A stretch of 64,000 nt of DNA from Papio anubis (GCF_008728515.1 NC_044976.1:214955467-215019466), one strand, 5' to 3'; numbered from the stretch's first letter, positions 48,801-59,913 are shown. Program-made: numbers and translations. The notes: generated by a model not told the origin, from the sequence alone.

Positions 48801-49237
48801 CGTTTGATATATTTGTGCAGTGGCAATTTTTTAGCTCGCAATTTGTCAAAAGCCTGACACTTAATGACACAGAATTAAAACCAACTATCCCAGACCATTA
48901 AAAGAGACTGGGGCTGGGGAGGGAGAGGCGGTGCAAATGGTGTTGCTTTTGTCTTTCCGACCTGCCTCTCTCATGATGTGCTCTGCGATCGGTAAGAACA
49001 TTGGATGAATTACAAGGTTTTAATCAGTAGAATAAAGTCAGGGTGGTCCTTTCATTTAAAGTGGCAGCTCAAATGTTTCGAACATTTGATGAGGAAATTA
49101 GAATTCTTAGAATAGGAGTTTAGTGTTTAAACATCAAGAATTAATCCAGAAATGAGTATATTAAGAGTCTGTGAAATGCCTTTACCTCACACTGCCCCTT
49201 CCCCTCTTTTCTTCTTTTCTGTGATAAGATTATCATG
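48801..49237. other. Unique intronic sequence
   Basis: Nothing recognised. Confidence 0.45.
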
Positions 49238-49543
49238 GTTTTGTTTTGCTTTTTCTTTTGAGATGGAGTCTCGCTCTGTGGCCCAGCCTGGAGTGCAATG
49301 GCGCTATCTGGGCTCACTGCAACCTCCGCCTCCCGGGTTCAAGCGATTCTCCTGCTTCAGCCTCCTGAGTAGCTGGGATTACAGGTGCCCGCCACCACGC
49401 CTGGCTAATTTTTGTATTTTTAGTAGAGATGGGGTTTCACCATGTTGGCCAGGCTGGTCTCGAACTCCTGACCTCAGGCAAGCCGCCTGCCTCGGCCTCC
49501 TAAAGTGCTGGGATGACAGGTGTGAGCCACCATGCCTGGCCAA
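49238..49543 (-). mobile_element. Alu, full length
   Basis: Reverse Alu ending 'gagccaccatgcctggcc'. 'aagattatcatg' and 'aagattattgtg' flank it. It is the nearest Alu upstream of the exon (about 880 bp away). Confidence 0.95.
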
Positions 49544-49730
49544 GATTATTGTGTTTTAAGTGTTACAGGATACTTGAATGTTGTACGATGTCATTTAAAC
49601 AGCCTGTGTTATGAATGATGCTGGCCGCCTCCCCTCCCACCTTTCCCTGCACACTCTGTACCCCCTTTAGTGCTTTGACCCCTTACTCCTTGCGGTCACC
49701 CATGAATTGCATTTTGTATTTAAAGACCTC

Positions 49731-49840
49731 CCTGCACAGTATCCTCTTATCTATGTGAGCAGCCCACAGTCTCAGCACCCTACACCCTGCACAGTATCCT
49801 CTTATCTATGTGAGCAGCCCACAGTCTCAGCACCCTACAC
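49731..49840 (+). repeat. Perfect 55-bp tandem duplication
   Basis: The block 49731-49785 (starting cctgcacagtatcctcttat) is repeated without a mismatch at 49786-49840. Four bases of a third copy follow. Confidence 0.98.
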
Positions 49841-49844
49841 CCTG

Positions 49845-50364
49845 GCTGGAGTTCACCTCTGGTTTGGTGTTATATTTCTAAAACCAGTTTGATTGTTTCT
49901 GTTGCGCTGGGGCTTGTGTTTTTCCAGTGCCCTGTACAGAGCATGCCTCGACTGGTCTCCACATGGTTCTTCATCAGACTGGTTTGGATTTTACAAGGTG
50001 TTAGAGTTTTTTGATTAGCTCATGAGGTCTCGCACTTGAGTGTATGCCAGAGAAGTGATTCATCGGTAGAGTGATGAACGTAATGGGTGCCGTTTATCCC
50101 CAAAGATGCCCAGCTTTGTTCTGCTTAAGCTCAACATTGGTGGATAACAAACAATTCTTTGTAAATCACGGTTGCAGAATCCTGCTATTTGATGGCTTTG
50201 TTTTTCCTTTTGCTGTATAAATGACTGGGTAGCTCGTTCAGTGCACTCTGTTATGGTAAGGGACTGCTACAGAGGACACTGAGCAGGAGGAGAGAAGGAA
50301 TGATTACGCCTCAGTAAGAACGAGGGGTTTTTTAAGAGAAAAAAAACGAAGTAAGCCTAGCATA
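49845..50364. other. Unique intron just upstream of the exon
   Basis: No repeats. It leads directly into the splice acceptor region. Confidence 0.5.
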
Positions 50365-50420
50365 TCTGATTGTACAGTCATTTTCCCCTTATTGTTCCTT
50401 TCTTATGTTTTCCCCTCCAG
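50365..50420 (+). other. KIF26B: 3' splice site region of the KIF26B exon
   Basis: A pyrimidine-rich run (50379-50419, ending gttttcccctccag) leads to the AG at 50419-50420. A possible branch point lies in 'tctgat' (A at 50369), about 50 nt upstream. The branch choice is inference; the tract and AG are plain in the sequence. Confidence 0.85.
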
Positions 50421-50601
50421 AGCTGCCCAGAAGTTAAATCTGTCTTCTAAAAAGAAGAAACATCGGCCCACTTCTTCCGCTGCCGAACCACCGCTCTTTG
50501 CCACCAGTTTCAGTGGGATTCTGCAGACCTCCCCTCCCCCAGCCCCGCCCTGTCTGCTGAGGGCTGTCAACAAGGTGAAGGACACCCCGGGGCTGGGCAA
50601 G
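50421..50601 (+). CDS. KIF26B: KIF26B internal coding exon (just before the motor domain), partial gene
   Basis: This is the only convincing coding exon. It is 181 bp: one base completing a split Arg codon (phase 2 entry, AG|A), then 60 codons ending in ...DTPGLGK at the donor (phase 0 exit). The peptide starts AAQKLNLSSKKKKHR, a lysine-rich patch. Next comes a Ser/Ala stretch, then SGILQTSPPPAPPCLLRAVN, a proline-rich linker, then KVKDTPGLGK. I recognise this from memory as KIF26B, where the next exon opens the kinesin motor domain. KIF26B is a microtubule-associated kinesin-11 family member whose motor lacks normal ATPase activity. It is known for roles in kidney mesenchyme adhesion and in Wnt5a-Ror signalling. 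KIF26A is the main alternative, but the linker fits KIF26B better. Because 181 is not a multiple of three, skipping the exon would shift the frame, so it is probably constitutive. Flanking exons lie outside the window. Confidence 0.9.
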
Positions 50602-50607
50602 GTAGGA
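50599..50607 (+). other. KIF26B: 5' splice site of the KIF26B exon
   Basis: AAG|GTAGGA matches the donor consensus at -2, -1 and +1 to +3, and has G at +5. The reading frame stays open for 42 codons past the donor, to a TGA at about 50728, so intron retention would add a short tail and then stop. Confidence 0.88.
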
Positions 50608-51724
50608 CCATCCGCCGTCCCTGCCATCTGCCCAGTGTGCGAGGTTCTGGATCAAGTTTCAGGAAGAAGAAAACGAGGGCTCCAATGTATTAAAATAAGA
50701 CGGCACCAGGGAGAGAAGGAGGCAACATGAAATTCATTTGAAAGTCCTGAAAATTGTCATGCGTTGCATACACTAAGTAGTAAACTAAGACATGCAAATT
50801 GTAAGAGAACTGATTTGCTTTTGGTGGGAAAAATAAGCTTGGCATTGTTTGACAGAATCATAGCCATTTAAAGAAAAGACATAAAGGCACAAAGTATCGA
50901 GGCAGGGGCAGGAGCCCGAGGGAAGCCACAGTACAAGGTACAGAAATGAGATGTAACAAGGCCTCGTAATTTCCCTGTGACACTTTTGGGTTTTTCCTTC
51001 CCCTTCAGAGAAATCCCGACTCCTGCTTTGAACCAGAACACCAAGGGGATTCGTGAGGAGCATTTGCAATCATGCCTTTCTAGCCAACAAGGGCAATTTC
51101 GAATTGTTACAAATGCTTAGAAAGAGATGTAGGATCATGCTTACAAGCCATTGCTCAGCTACATTTGGGATATCTTTATTTTTAAATGTCATTTCTAAAT
51201 TCTTTCTCCCTTCCGAGGAAAGCGTTTGGGTGAAGTAACTTATGGTTTACTCATCACTGGTGAATACGCCGCGGCTTATACAAACATGTAGTGAAAGAAA
51301 GAGGTGGCGGTTTTATTTTCCATTTTTATCAAAAATAGGAGTGGCGCACACGACCCCACTGGTCCTTTGCAGACTTAGCGTGACTCCGGCCCTGGGCTGC
51401 ATTTGGCTGGAGTTGCTAGTCTTGCTGAAGCTCCAGAGCAACTACTAAACTGTGCGGACTGAGATTCTACCTGTTCAGATCGCAGACTGCCAGTCCCCTG
51501 GGTTCCCAAACACGGTCCTGCCTGGGTCTCTGGGCATCAGAAGGCCTGTGTCTCTCTGGAATCTCCCCTTACAACCTCTACCCTCTCTTCTTTTCTCCTT
51601 CCCCAGTTTCTCCCGTGTCCTTCCATCCTCTCCCACCCTCAATCTTACCACCTTGTTGGGAAGGTATTAACTTCATGTGGTACTTTTCCCCAAGAAGAGT
51701 TTAAATGTCAAGATTACATTGAAT
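50608..51724. other. Unique intron just downstream of the exon
   Basis: No repeat or second exon recognised. Confidence 0.5.
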
Positions 51725-52010
51725 AGTTCGGGCACAGTGGCTCCCACCTGTAATCCCAGAGCTTTGGGAGGCCACAGCAAGAGGAGCACTTGAGGCCAGG
51801 AGTTCGAGACCAGCCTGGGTAACGTAGCAAGACCCTGTCTCTACAAAATATTTAAAAGTCAGCCGGGCACAGTGGCAGATGCCTGTAGTCCCGGCTACTC
51901 AGGAGGCTAAGGAGGGAGGATCACTCGAGCCCAGGAGTTTGAGGCTGCAGTGAGCAATGATCATGCCACTGCACTCCAGCCTGGGTCACAGAGTGTCTCT
52001 ATGTTTTAAA
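51725..52010 (+). mobile_element. AluJ, full length
   Basis: Diverged forward Alu ('gggcacagtggctcccacct', 'gaggctgcagtgagcaatga'). 'ttacattgaa' repeats on both sides. It is the nearest downstream Alu to the exon and lies opposite to those upstream. Confidence 0.92.
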
Positions 52011-53319
52011 AACTTACATTGAACAGAGCAGTCCTTCCTCTGACGGGAAGCATCCAGTCGCAGAGTTTCCATGGCGGTGGGCAGGGCAGATGGTTTTCGC
52101 TGAGGGCTTTCCCAGGCCCCGCGGTAAAGAAACACCAGAGGCAGGGCGGCCGCCTGGGCTGTCTGTAGGGCCTGCCCCAGCGTCACTGGACATGGAAGCA
52201 GATGGAACAAAACAGTGTGGACCAGGACTCCTATCCAGGAGAGGACTCAGTGGGTGGGAGCCCCCGAGGAGGGGCCGTGGTACCCCGCAGGGGCACACGA
52301 GTGTGATCGTGGATGGTTGATACGCTGCCTTCTGTGGAGGGTGGGTCCAAGTAACTGCTGGGATCTTCTATTCTTTTTTACATTTTTTATTTTTAATTGT
52401 GGTAAGATAGAGATAACATAAAATGTGCCATCTCAACTGCTTTTAAGTATACATGGGCACTCTTGTTTTGCAAAGAGGGATTTGGAACTTCGGTGCCGGA
52501 GCTGAACTGCCCTGGACACAGTGAAATCAAGCTGTCAGTGCAGCGACCTTCCCCTCCTGTGCTCTGAGCCACACCCCACTTCTCTTCTGAATAAGTGTAA
52601 GCAAATATTTAGGTGGTATCCCCTTGAAAAGGTGTCAGATGATTAGCCAACCTGGGGTGCTCATGTATCCCAATACAGCCCTATCCAGGGCACCTCAAAA
52701 TGAAGCACATCAGAAACCGTCCTCCTGCATCTACAGTACTGGCCTTGTCTGTGGTTCCTAAAAGGGTTGATGTGGATGCATCTTCAGGTGGCTCTGACCT
52801 CTCCTCCTCTATCCCTAATGCCTTCCCTGGAATTCTGAGACGAGGACATCAGGGTGCCAAGGCCAGGGACCAAAACAGCAGAGTGTCCCAGCCAGTGGGA
52901 TGACCCAGCACTGACACAAAAATAGTTTGGGGGGCAAAGGACACTGGTCCAATCTTGATTTCATGATATACCATATGTAGTGACCACAGGTAAGGGGCCT
53001 TACAATGAAGAGTTATGCTTGTTAGTAAACTAAAGTTTGCATTTCACACTTTTTTTTAAATTAAAGATATCTCTCTCACTCATTTGCAATCCAAAATGCA
53101 ATCAAAGCCCTGAGTTCACCCATGGGACTGTGTCTTGGAGCGGGGCATCAGCCTGGGGTCACAGAACGTAACAGAAGGTGTGGCTTCCATCTGACCAGTG
53201 GCCACATGGCAGCTGAGTCCATCCTCCTGTCCTGCTCAGGCTTCTGGGGGATGGGTGACAGTGAGGGGGAGGAAGTGACAGTTGGAGAGAAAGTGTACCA
53301 TGATTGAAACAAGAAGTTG
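52011..53319. other. Mostly unique; GC-richer patch and a possible old L1 trace
   Basis: 52040-52325 has about 15 CpGs. 52380-52450 ('aattgtggtaagatagagat') resembles a common old interspersed repeat, possibly an L1 3' end; not certain. Confidence 0.4.
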
Positions 53320-53625
53320 ACCGGGCATGGTGGCTCACGCCTGTAATCCCAGCACTTTGGGAGGCTGAGGTAGGCAGATCACGAGGTCAGGGGTTCAAGA
53401 CCAGCCTGACCAACATGGTGAAACCCTATCTCTCCTAAAAATACAAAGATTAGCCAAGTACGGTGGCACGCACCTGTAATCCCAGCTACTCAGGAGGCTG
53501 AGGCAGGAGAATGGCTTGAACCTGGGAGGCGGAGGTTGCAGTGAGCAGAGATTGTACCACTGTACTCCAGCCTTGGCGACAGAGTGAGACTCTGTCTCAA
53601 TAAAAAAGAGAAAAAAAAAAAAGGA
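53320..53625 (+). mobile_element. Alu, full length
   Basis: Starts gaccgggcatggtggctcac; the A-tail is broken by G. 'acaagaagtt' flanks both ends. Confidence 0.95.
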
Positions 53626-54680
53626 ACAAGAAGTTACCAAGACCCTGCCTGTTCCTGCACAGAGCATCTGGTTCCTCCGTTTCAGCAGGCTCTTACTCTG
53701 CCCTACCATATGGATGCCAAACTGCCTGACCTCAGTAAAGGCCCTTCTTCCCAGACTCCTGCTTTTTCCACCTCCACTGACATCGCACCATAATTAGGAA
53801 CAGCAGTTCTTTATACCCATGTGGAAAAATTTCCCTCAATTTATCTCTGTTGCATAATTTATATTTTAATATCACCAAGAAATACAGTGGAGTTTAATAT
53901 AGAACATAAATAATTAGTGCTATATATAAATCAGCAGGTTTGAGGTAGACAAGTTTGATTGAATTCCCAAAAGCAAGTTGATTGATTATTTAAACCTGAC
54001 CTGGAGCCTCCCAGAGAGGAGGAGGGGAGCAGGAATCGCCAACGCTTGAGATGGCCCTGAAAGTGAGAGTGTTGTCACCCAGCCCGACCACTGCCCCTCA
54101 GGCCTCGGCCACCCACCACCTTCCTCTGGAAACCTGGGAGGTCTTCCTCCATAGGAACGGATTTCATGGGTTTATTTAGAGCAACTTCTCATTTAGTAAA
54201 TAAGAAAACTGAGACCCGGTGAAGGTAACAGGTTTTCCAGTGACTCCAGAAGCAGGGCAAGAAGTCAGGACCTTTTGGCCATTTTATTTCCTACTGTATC
54301 ACCGGCTGTCGCTAGATAAACATGACCTTGACAATGTGAGGTGGAGGCAAGAGTGTCATGGGACCACAGTGGTAGCACAATAATGTTGGGAACCAGTTGC
54401 CTGTGTCCAGTGGGGAAAGACATACTTTTCAGAGTCAGAACTGGGGGAGGAAGGGGAATAACAGCCTAGAATAGATACAGAGAATGAGGGAGAAGGGAGG
54501 TGTGCTATCCCATCCTTTCCCTCCTTCCCACTCCCTGCCGTTTCCAGCAACAACCCCACTCCCCAACCACCACCAGGGAGTCATTGCTGGCCACTGAGCA
54601 CCTCTTGAGGCAAAAGCTTTTCTGGAGGCCATGGAGATGGAAGAAATGGAGGTAACTTCCCTGTACTTGGAGTTGAGGCA
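53626..54680. other. Mostly unique; weak antisense MIR at 54195-54285
   Basis: 'ttagtaaataagaaaactga' suggests MIR. No exon. Confidence 0.45.
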
Positions 54681-54693
54681 TGCACACGCACAT

Positions 54694-54726
<33 letters not shown>
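54681..54726 (+). repeat. (CA)n microsatellite
   Basis: About 15 pure CA units after imperfect CACG/CATG units. Confidence 0.96.
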
Positions 54727-54727
<1 letters not shown>

Positions 54728-54776
54728 CATCGCAGGATCCTCTGCCCCTCGAGTGTTTCCTGATACACAGCAATGT

Positions 54777-55104
54777 TTTTTGTTTGTTTGTTTGTTTTTG
54801 TTTTTTTTTTGTTTGTTTTTTTGAGACAGAGTCTCGCTCTGTCCCCCAGGCTGGAGTACAGTGGTACAATCTTGGCTCACTGCAACCTCCACCTCCCGGG
54901 TTCAAGCGATTCTCCTGCCTCAGCCTCCTGAGTAGCTGGGATTACAGGTATGCACCACCACACCCAGCTAATTTTTGTGTTTTTAGTAGAAATGGGGTTT
55001 CTCCATCTTGACCAGGCTGGTCTCAAACTACTGACCTCCAGTGATCTGCCCACCTCGGCCTCCCAAAGTGTTGGGATTACAGGCGTGAGCCACCATGCCT
55101 GGCC
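54777..55104 (-). mobile_element. Alu with (TTTG)n tail
   Basis: Ends 'gagccaccatgcctggcc'. Flanks 'cacagcaatgttt' and 'cacagcaaatattt'. Inserted at the edge of an L2. Confidence 0.94.
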
Positions 55105-55225
55105 CACAGCAAATATTTACTAAGCACCTCCTATGTGTCAGGTACCGTGCTGAGCAGTAGGCTTAGGTTTGAAATAATGGACAAAGCAGAGCACCTGTCC
55201 TTACGGCATTTATAACTTAGTGCTT
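55105..55225 (-). mobile_element. L2 3' end
   Basis: 'aatatttactaagcacctcc' and 'atgtgtcaggtaccgtgctg' are antisense L2. Confidence 0.82.
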
Positions 55226-56054
55226 TATTCCAGTCAGTCTTAGAAAGCTCACCAATTTGGGCCAATATGAAGGACAGTCTGGTTTAAGGAAAAGTCAGGA
55301 TTGTAGGCTTAAAATGATTCTGTCTCACTTTCAAGTTACATAAAGAAATTATACTACTAAGTAGTCTTATAGAGATATTCTTAATAAACAGATAAAGATG
55401 ATTAGTGGATCAAAGCAGCTTAGTCCCCATTTATATTTCACTGATTTGGCTTATGTGTAAATGATGCTTCTAATCTCTTTGAAAACGGTCCCTTCTCCTA
55501 AGTCAGTCAATGTTCTTCATGAAATTTGTTTGCACAATTATTTAACATCCATGTTTAAGGTTCATTTGTTGGTATGTCACAGTTTAATGTCAGAGCTTTT
55601 TGTCTTGGATTACAAGCTTTCAGAGCAAAGCATGTTATCTGTTTGACTTGCTAAGTGTATGGCTCTGCAGCCACATCATGGTGCATCATCATTTTTAAAA
55701 GTGAGAATGGTAATGCTGACGGTCATATTGGATTGATAACAATCAACCTGTAGGTTGGTTGGTTCTCCTCTTCCCAGAAGAATACCTGAAAGGAAATACA
55801 TGAAGCACGAAGGGAAAGGGAGCCGTCTTTCTCTTCACAATCTCCAGGAATGCCTCAAAAGAACGACTATGATCAGCACCTACCCCTTTTCCCCCCAAAC
55901 ATATTTGGGTAAAATCAGAAAAATCTGATGGGTGAATCCTAGCATCAAGAGAACAGACGCTCTAGAATTTGGAAGGAACATAAAAAATTGAATGGAGCAA
56001 CAGGAAGAGGAATTGTAGAAAATTAAGCTGGGAATAGGTCAAGGAGGGCTTATC
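55226..56054. other. Unique intronic sequence
   Basis: Nothing recognised. Confidence 0.45.
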
Positions 56055-56200
56055 ATACTTGATTCAGTCAGCAAATCACTATAAAGACCTGCTGTCTTCC
56101 AGGTACTGTAGTAAGTGCCACTGAACGGGGCAGGACACAGGAACTGGTTGGCTGCTCTGGCACAGTAAGGAGAAGATATATCCTGATCTCCATAAACTCT
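56055..56200 (-). mobile_element. L2 3' end, diverged
   Basis: 'ttccaggtactgtagtaagt' fits antisense L2. Confidence 0.6.
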
Positions 56201-56335
56201 AGGCTCCCATGAAAATGTCTGATGGGCATTCAGCCTCAGCCAGCACTCTTGGGCCATAAATGCTGCTTCTCAACCTTAGGATGCCTGCCTAGCCTCATCT
56301 GGGCAGAAGAGCTGTGGGGTGTCTGTTAACAGTGA

Positions 56336-56775
56336 ATCCCCATCACCCCCCATGTCTATCACCACCCATGCCCATCACCACCCATGCCTATCACCACCCA
56401 TGCCCATCACCACCCATGTCTATCACCACCCACCTTCTTATCCACCATACAATCCACCACCATACCATCCACCACCATGCCATCACCACCCATGCCCATC
56501 ACCCATGCCCATCACCACACATGCCCATCCTGGCCCTGTCCGCCACCCATGCCCATCATGACCTATCACCATGCCATTGCTATCCGTGTCCATCCACCAC
56601 CCTTCCATGCCATCCACCATACCCATCCTGGCCACCATGCCCATCCACCACCATACCCACCATACCATCCACCACTTCCACCTTCCATACCCCTCCACCA
56701 TACCCCTTCCCTTCCATCACCAGCCTACCATACCCTCCACCACCATGCCCATCACCACCCATGCCCATCCATCTG
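56336..56775 (+). repeat. Minisatellite, 16-bp unit
   Basis: Degenerate copies of catcaccacccatgcc with shorter CACCAT and CCATC units. Pure at the 5' end, decayed after 56430. Long frames on both strands come from the repeat. Confidence 0.95.
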
Positions 56776-57394
56776 GGTATTTCTGAAGTGCTTGATGGAG
56801 ATTTATCCTCTCTGAGCAGTAAAGCCTGAAAGCAGGCAATTTGGTGGGCTTATCAGAATTGCAATTTAGAAATAAACTCGGATGTCTGGCCGGATTATCT
56901 TTCTTATCCAATAAAAACAGGAGCCATTATTCTCTGTTCTCCTCAATCATTAATTTTAAGTAATCTGTCTCTTATTCAGCACTCTTTTCCAAACCTGGTA
57001 GCAACATATTCTGGCGTCTATTAAAACTTATGTTTGCTAATCTGTCTCACAAACATATATACACACTTAGGCACTATGTACTTCATGTCATTAGGTCTTT
57101 TATTGTCTAGATTCAGCTTAACTCTAAGTTGTCCTTTGTTTAGTGTGTAAACTAAGCATAGAAAAAAAAGAATAAAACAACCATGTGTGCTTTTTAGCAG
57201 AAACCCTTTTCCTGTACAGATGTATGAGCATTTTTAGAGTAGAAGTCATTTAGTTACTAAGTCCTTGTGACACTGTGTGGAAGAGAAAGACAAGATTTCT
57301 CTTCAGTTTACATTCTGCTTATAGGAAGAGGAGAACAAGATTTTAAAAATTAGATTAACATATTGTGGTGTTTGTTTTGTTTTGCTTTTATTAT
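56776..57394. other. Unique intronic sequence
   Basis: Nothing recognised. Confidence 0.45.
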
Positions 57395-57516
57395 TTTTTA
57401 TTTTTTTGAGACGGAGTTTCACTGTCGTTGCCCAGGCTGGAGTGCAATGGTGCGATCTTGGCTCACCGCAACCTCCACCTCCTGGGCTCAAGTGATTCTC
57501 CTGCCTCAGCCTCCCT
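57395..57516 (-). mobile_element. Alu, right arm only
   Basis: Reverse Alu that stops at 'ctgcctcagcctccct', so it is heavily 5' truncated. Confidence 0.93.
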
Positions 57517-58169
57517 AAAATACTGTTTTCTGTAGCTGTTATTCACTTAGTCAACAAGTAGAAACAGTGGAGATACCTCTCTCTTGTTCAGGAGGTGATG
57601 CCAGAATGGATCCAGGGGAAAAATCTCATGCCTTCCAGCCCACCAAGGTGCAGTTTATTTACACACAGATTGTCCAGTTCCTCATTATTATTGCTGCCCC
57701 TCCTCATCCTGAAGCATGACCAAAGAGAAGAGAAAAGATCTGAGCCAGAGTTAACATCGTTACTTCAAGTATTCATAAAGAATTTAAATGTGATGGATAA
57801 TTCTGGATCCCACTAGATCCCAGTGGATTCTGGATCCCGCTAGATCCCACTACACTCACAACTCCATTCTTAAACACTAAAGTTGGGAAAAGCGAATTGT
57901 GAGTTCTCTTTTATTTTGGTTCGCTGTTGGAGGGGGCCGGAACGGCATAAATAATACCTGTTCATCACTATAGTTAGCCTGATAGCTTTGTAAATTAAAT
58001 TGTTAGCTCTTCTGGGAAATCAACTCATGTGACATTGAACGCCCTAGTTAAGCTTATGTAGAGTTGGTGGTGGTGGTGGTTTTCCCTGTCTTACTTTATT
58101 TCTTATTTTGAGCCTTCCTTCAACCCGTATCTCAAGAGAAAGGCGTCTTGGGAAAAATGTTCTGACTCA
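57517..58169. other. Unique sequence with a 27-bp tandem repeat and (GGT)n
   Basis: 57801-57827 and 57828-57854 are near copies (about 23 of 27 bases), each with two GATCC motifs. (GGT)n at 58064-58080. Confidence 0.6.
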
Positions 58170-58370
58170 TTCATCTTCGCGGGTTCTTTTTTCCCACGGA
58201 TGTAGATTTCGCCAGCCTCTGGGCCGCACATGCGCAGTATGCACGCTAGCGCCACCCCAGGCGCCCGGAGCTCAGGAAGCGCAGGTGGCGCTGCCCGAAG
58301 GATCGTGCTATTTCTGGGGCAAACCTGAAGACCTCAGGCACAGGCGCTTTCTTCTATGCCACGCCACTCT
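58170..58370. promoter_or_regulatory. Small CpG-rich patch; possible intronic regulatory element
   Basis: About 17 CpGs in about 200 bp, near the rate expected from its base content, whereas the surroundings are CpG-poor. It holds cgcacatgcgca (58225-58236), one base off the NRF1 palindrome, and aggtggcgct (58283-58292), like the CTCF core. No TATA box or recognised exon. Function is inference. Confidence 0.4.
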
Positions 58371-58484
58371 TGAACTTAGCAGTCCCCATTCTTGCAAAGA
58401 GAGGGAACTATTAGGAGAATATTCTCCATCGGAGGTTACTGGACAGGAAAGTCATCACGAGGACATGTATAAAGAAAGCGTGAG

Positions 58485-58772
58485 CCAGGCGCGGTGGCTC
58501 ACGCCTATAATCCCAGCACTTTGAGAGGCTGAGGCGGGTGGATCACTTGAGGTCAGAAGTTCGAGACCAGCCTGGCCAACATGGTGAAACCCTGTCTCTA
58601 CTGAAAATACAAAAAATTAGCTGGGCGTGGTGACAGGCGCCTATAATCCTAGCTACTTGGGAGGCTGAGGCAGGAGGATCACTTGAACCCAGGAGGCAGA
58701 GTTGCAGTGAGCCGAGATCGCCACCACTGCACTCCAGCCTGGGCGACAGAGTGAGACTCCATCTCAAAAAGT
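58485..58772 (+). mobile_element. Alu, full length
   Basis: Starts gccaggcgcggtggctcacg; no long A-tail. 'aagcgtgagcca' and 'aagtgtgaagcca' flank it. Confidence 0.95.
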
Positions 58773-59314
58773 GTGAAGCCATTTTCATTCTTCATTATTA
58801 ATATGATTGCCTTTAATTCTGCTGAGGAGGGTGTGTGGATATCATTTTCTGTTGTCTTCATGATCAAATGGAGAAGAAGGGGTAAGCAGCACATTTCAGT
58901 TTAATTAGATCAGATTTCTGATAGGATGGCATGTCGCTACATACAAAATACTCATTTTCTGGCTCTCCTGGCCAGAGATGTCTACACAGAGCAAAATGGA
59001 TGAAAGCGCCTGCAGTGAGCAGGAAGGACTGGTTTGGTCCTGTAGCCCAGAGTGTCCTACCTTATATCCCAGGTCTGTTCTTGAGCTTTCAGGCTGCAAG
59101 TAGACAAACGAATTTAGCATCCACTTTCTCCGTGGAGATCCTGCATTTCCTGCTTCTCTGAACTTCCCCTGCCTGCTCCATATGAGTAGACAGGCTCTTC
59201 TGAACACCTTCTTGTTGAAGTCTTAGGGACATGACGCCTTCCAGGCACTGATATGTGTACATATACTCCACAAGACGTGTCTGTGGGCAAGCTAGAGTTC
59301 AGCCCTTACGTTTC
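58773..59314. other. Unique intronic sequence
   Basis: Nothing recognised. Confidence 0.45.
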
Positions 59315-59462
59315 TAGTGGAATGTTCGTTTCAGTTTCCCTCACTAGGTTGTTAGCTTCTTGGGAGGAGGAAACATCGTCTTTTCATCTTTGTACCCTTT
59401 CAGTGCCTGCTTAGTGCCAGAAAGGATACTCAATGTGGTTGAACTTAAAAAAAAAAAAAAAA
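59315..59462 (+). mobile_element. L2 3' end followed by a poly-A run
   Basis: 'ttgttagcttcttgggagga', 'catctttgtaccctttcagt' and 'actcaatgtggttgaac' are sense L2. A15 follows at 59448-59462. Confidence 0.8.
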
Positions 59463-59899
59463 TTCTATTCTGTCCTTGTGAAGTCTTGATGGGGCATTGA
59501 GCACTGTGTAGAGTCCGTCCTGAAAGAGGCAGCTGCGAAAATGAGGCAGAAACAGTGAAAACATGGACATGACCAGAACCCAGTGGTCCTTGGCTCCACC
59601 TGCTCTTCCCAGGGTGCGAGTTGTCCTGGGGTTTTACATCACGAAGAAGATGGCGCTTCATGCCACACACTGGCAAAGAGGAAACAGTGTCCACATCCCT
59701 CACTAAGGCATTTTCTCGAAGACCATCTTGTCCTGTCCTCTCATTGTGCACATAAGGAAACTGAGGCGCAGCAAGAGGCACTAACTTGTTGACCCACTTA
59801 TGTGGGAGAAGACAAAAGTTTAAACTTTTGAATGTAAAAGACGATTTGTTGTGGAAAACTGTAAATCAGAATTTGAATAAGAGATTCTTAATCTTTCCC
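59463..59899. other. Mostly unique; weak antisense MIR at 59725-59800
   Basis: 'cataaggaaactgaggcgca' suggests MIR. Confidence 0.45.
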
Positions 59900-59913
59900 C
59901 CCCATTTTGCAAC

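Larger units (their letters stand above)
1..50420 (+). other. KIF26B: Intron upstream of the KIF26B exon (at least 50.4 kb)
   Basis: This is inferred from the exon at 50421 and its strand. No second exon matching the KIF26B N-terminal region was found here. The interval is repeat-dense intronic DNA, and its start lies outside the window. KIF26B is known for very long 5' introns. Confidence 0.8.

Noticed and set aside
56336..56500. CRISPR-like regular repeats
   Set aside because: Units are directly adjacent without unique spacers, and the context is primate intron.
56314..56829. 171-codon frame rich in His/Pro
   Set aside because: It is translation of the 16-bp minisatellite; overlapping frames on both strands are equally open.
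58108..58524. 138-codon frame over the CpG-rich patch
   Set aside because: It extends into an Alu and I recognise no protein. Kept only as a regulatory candidate.
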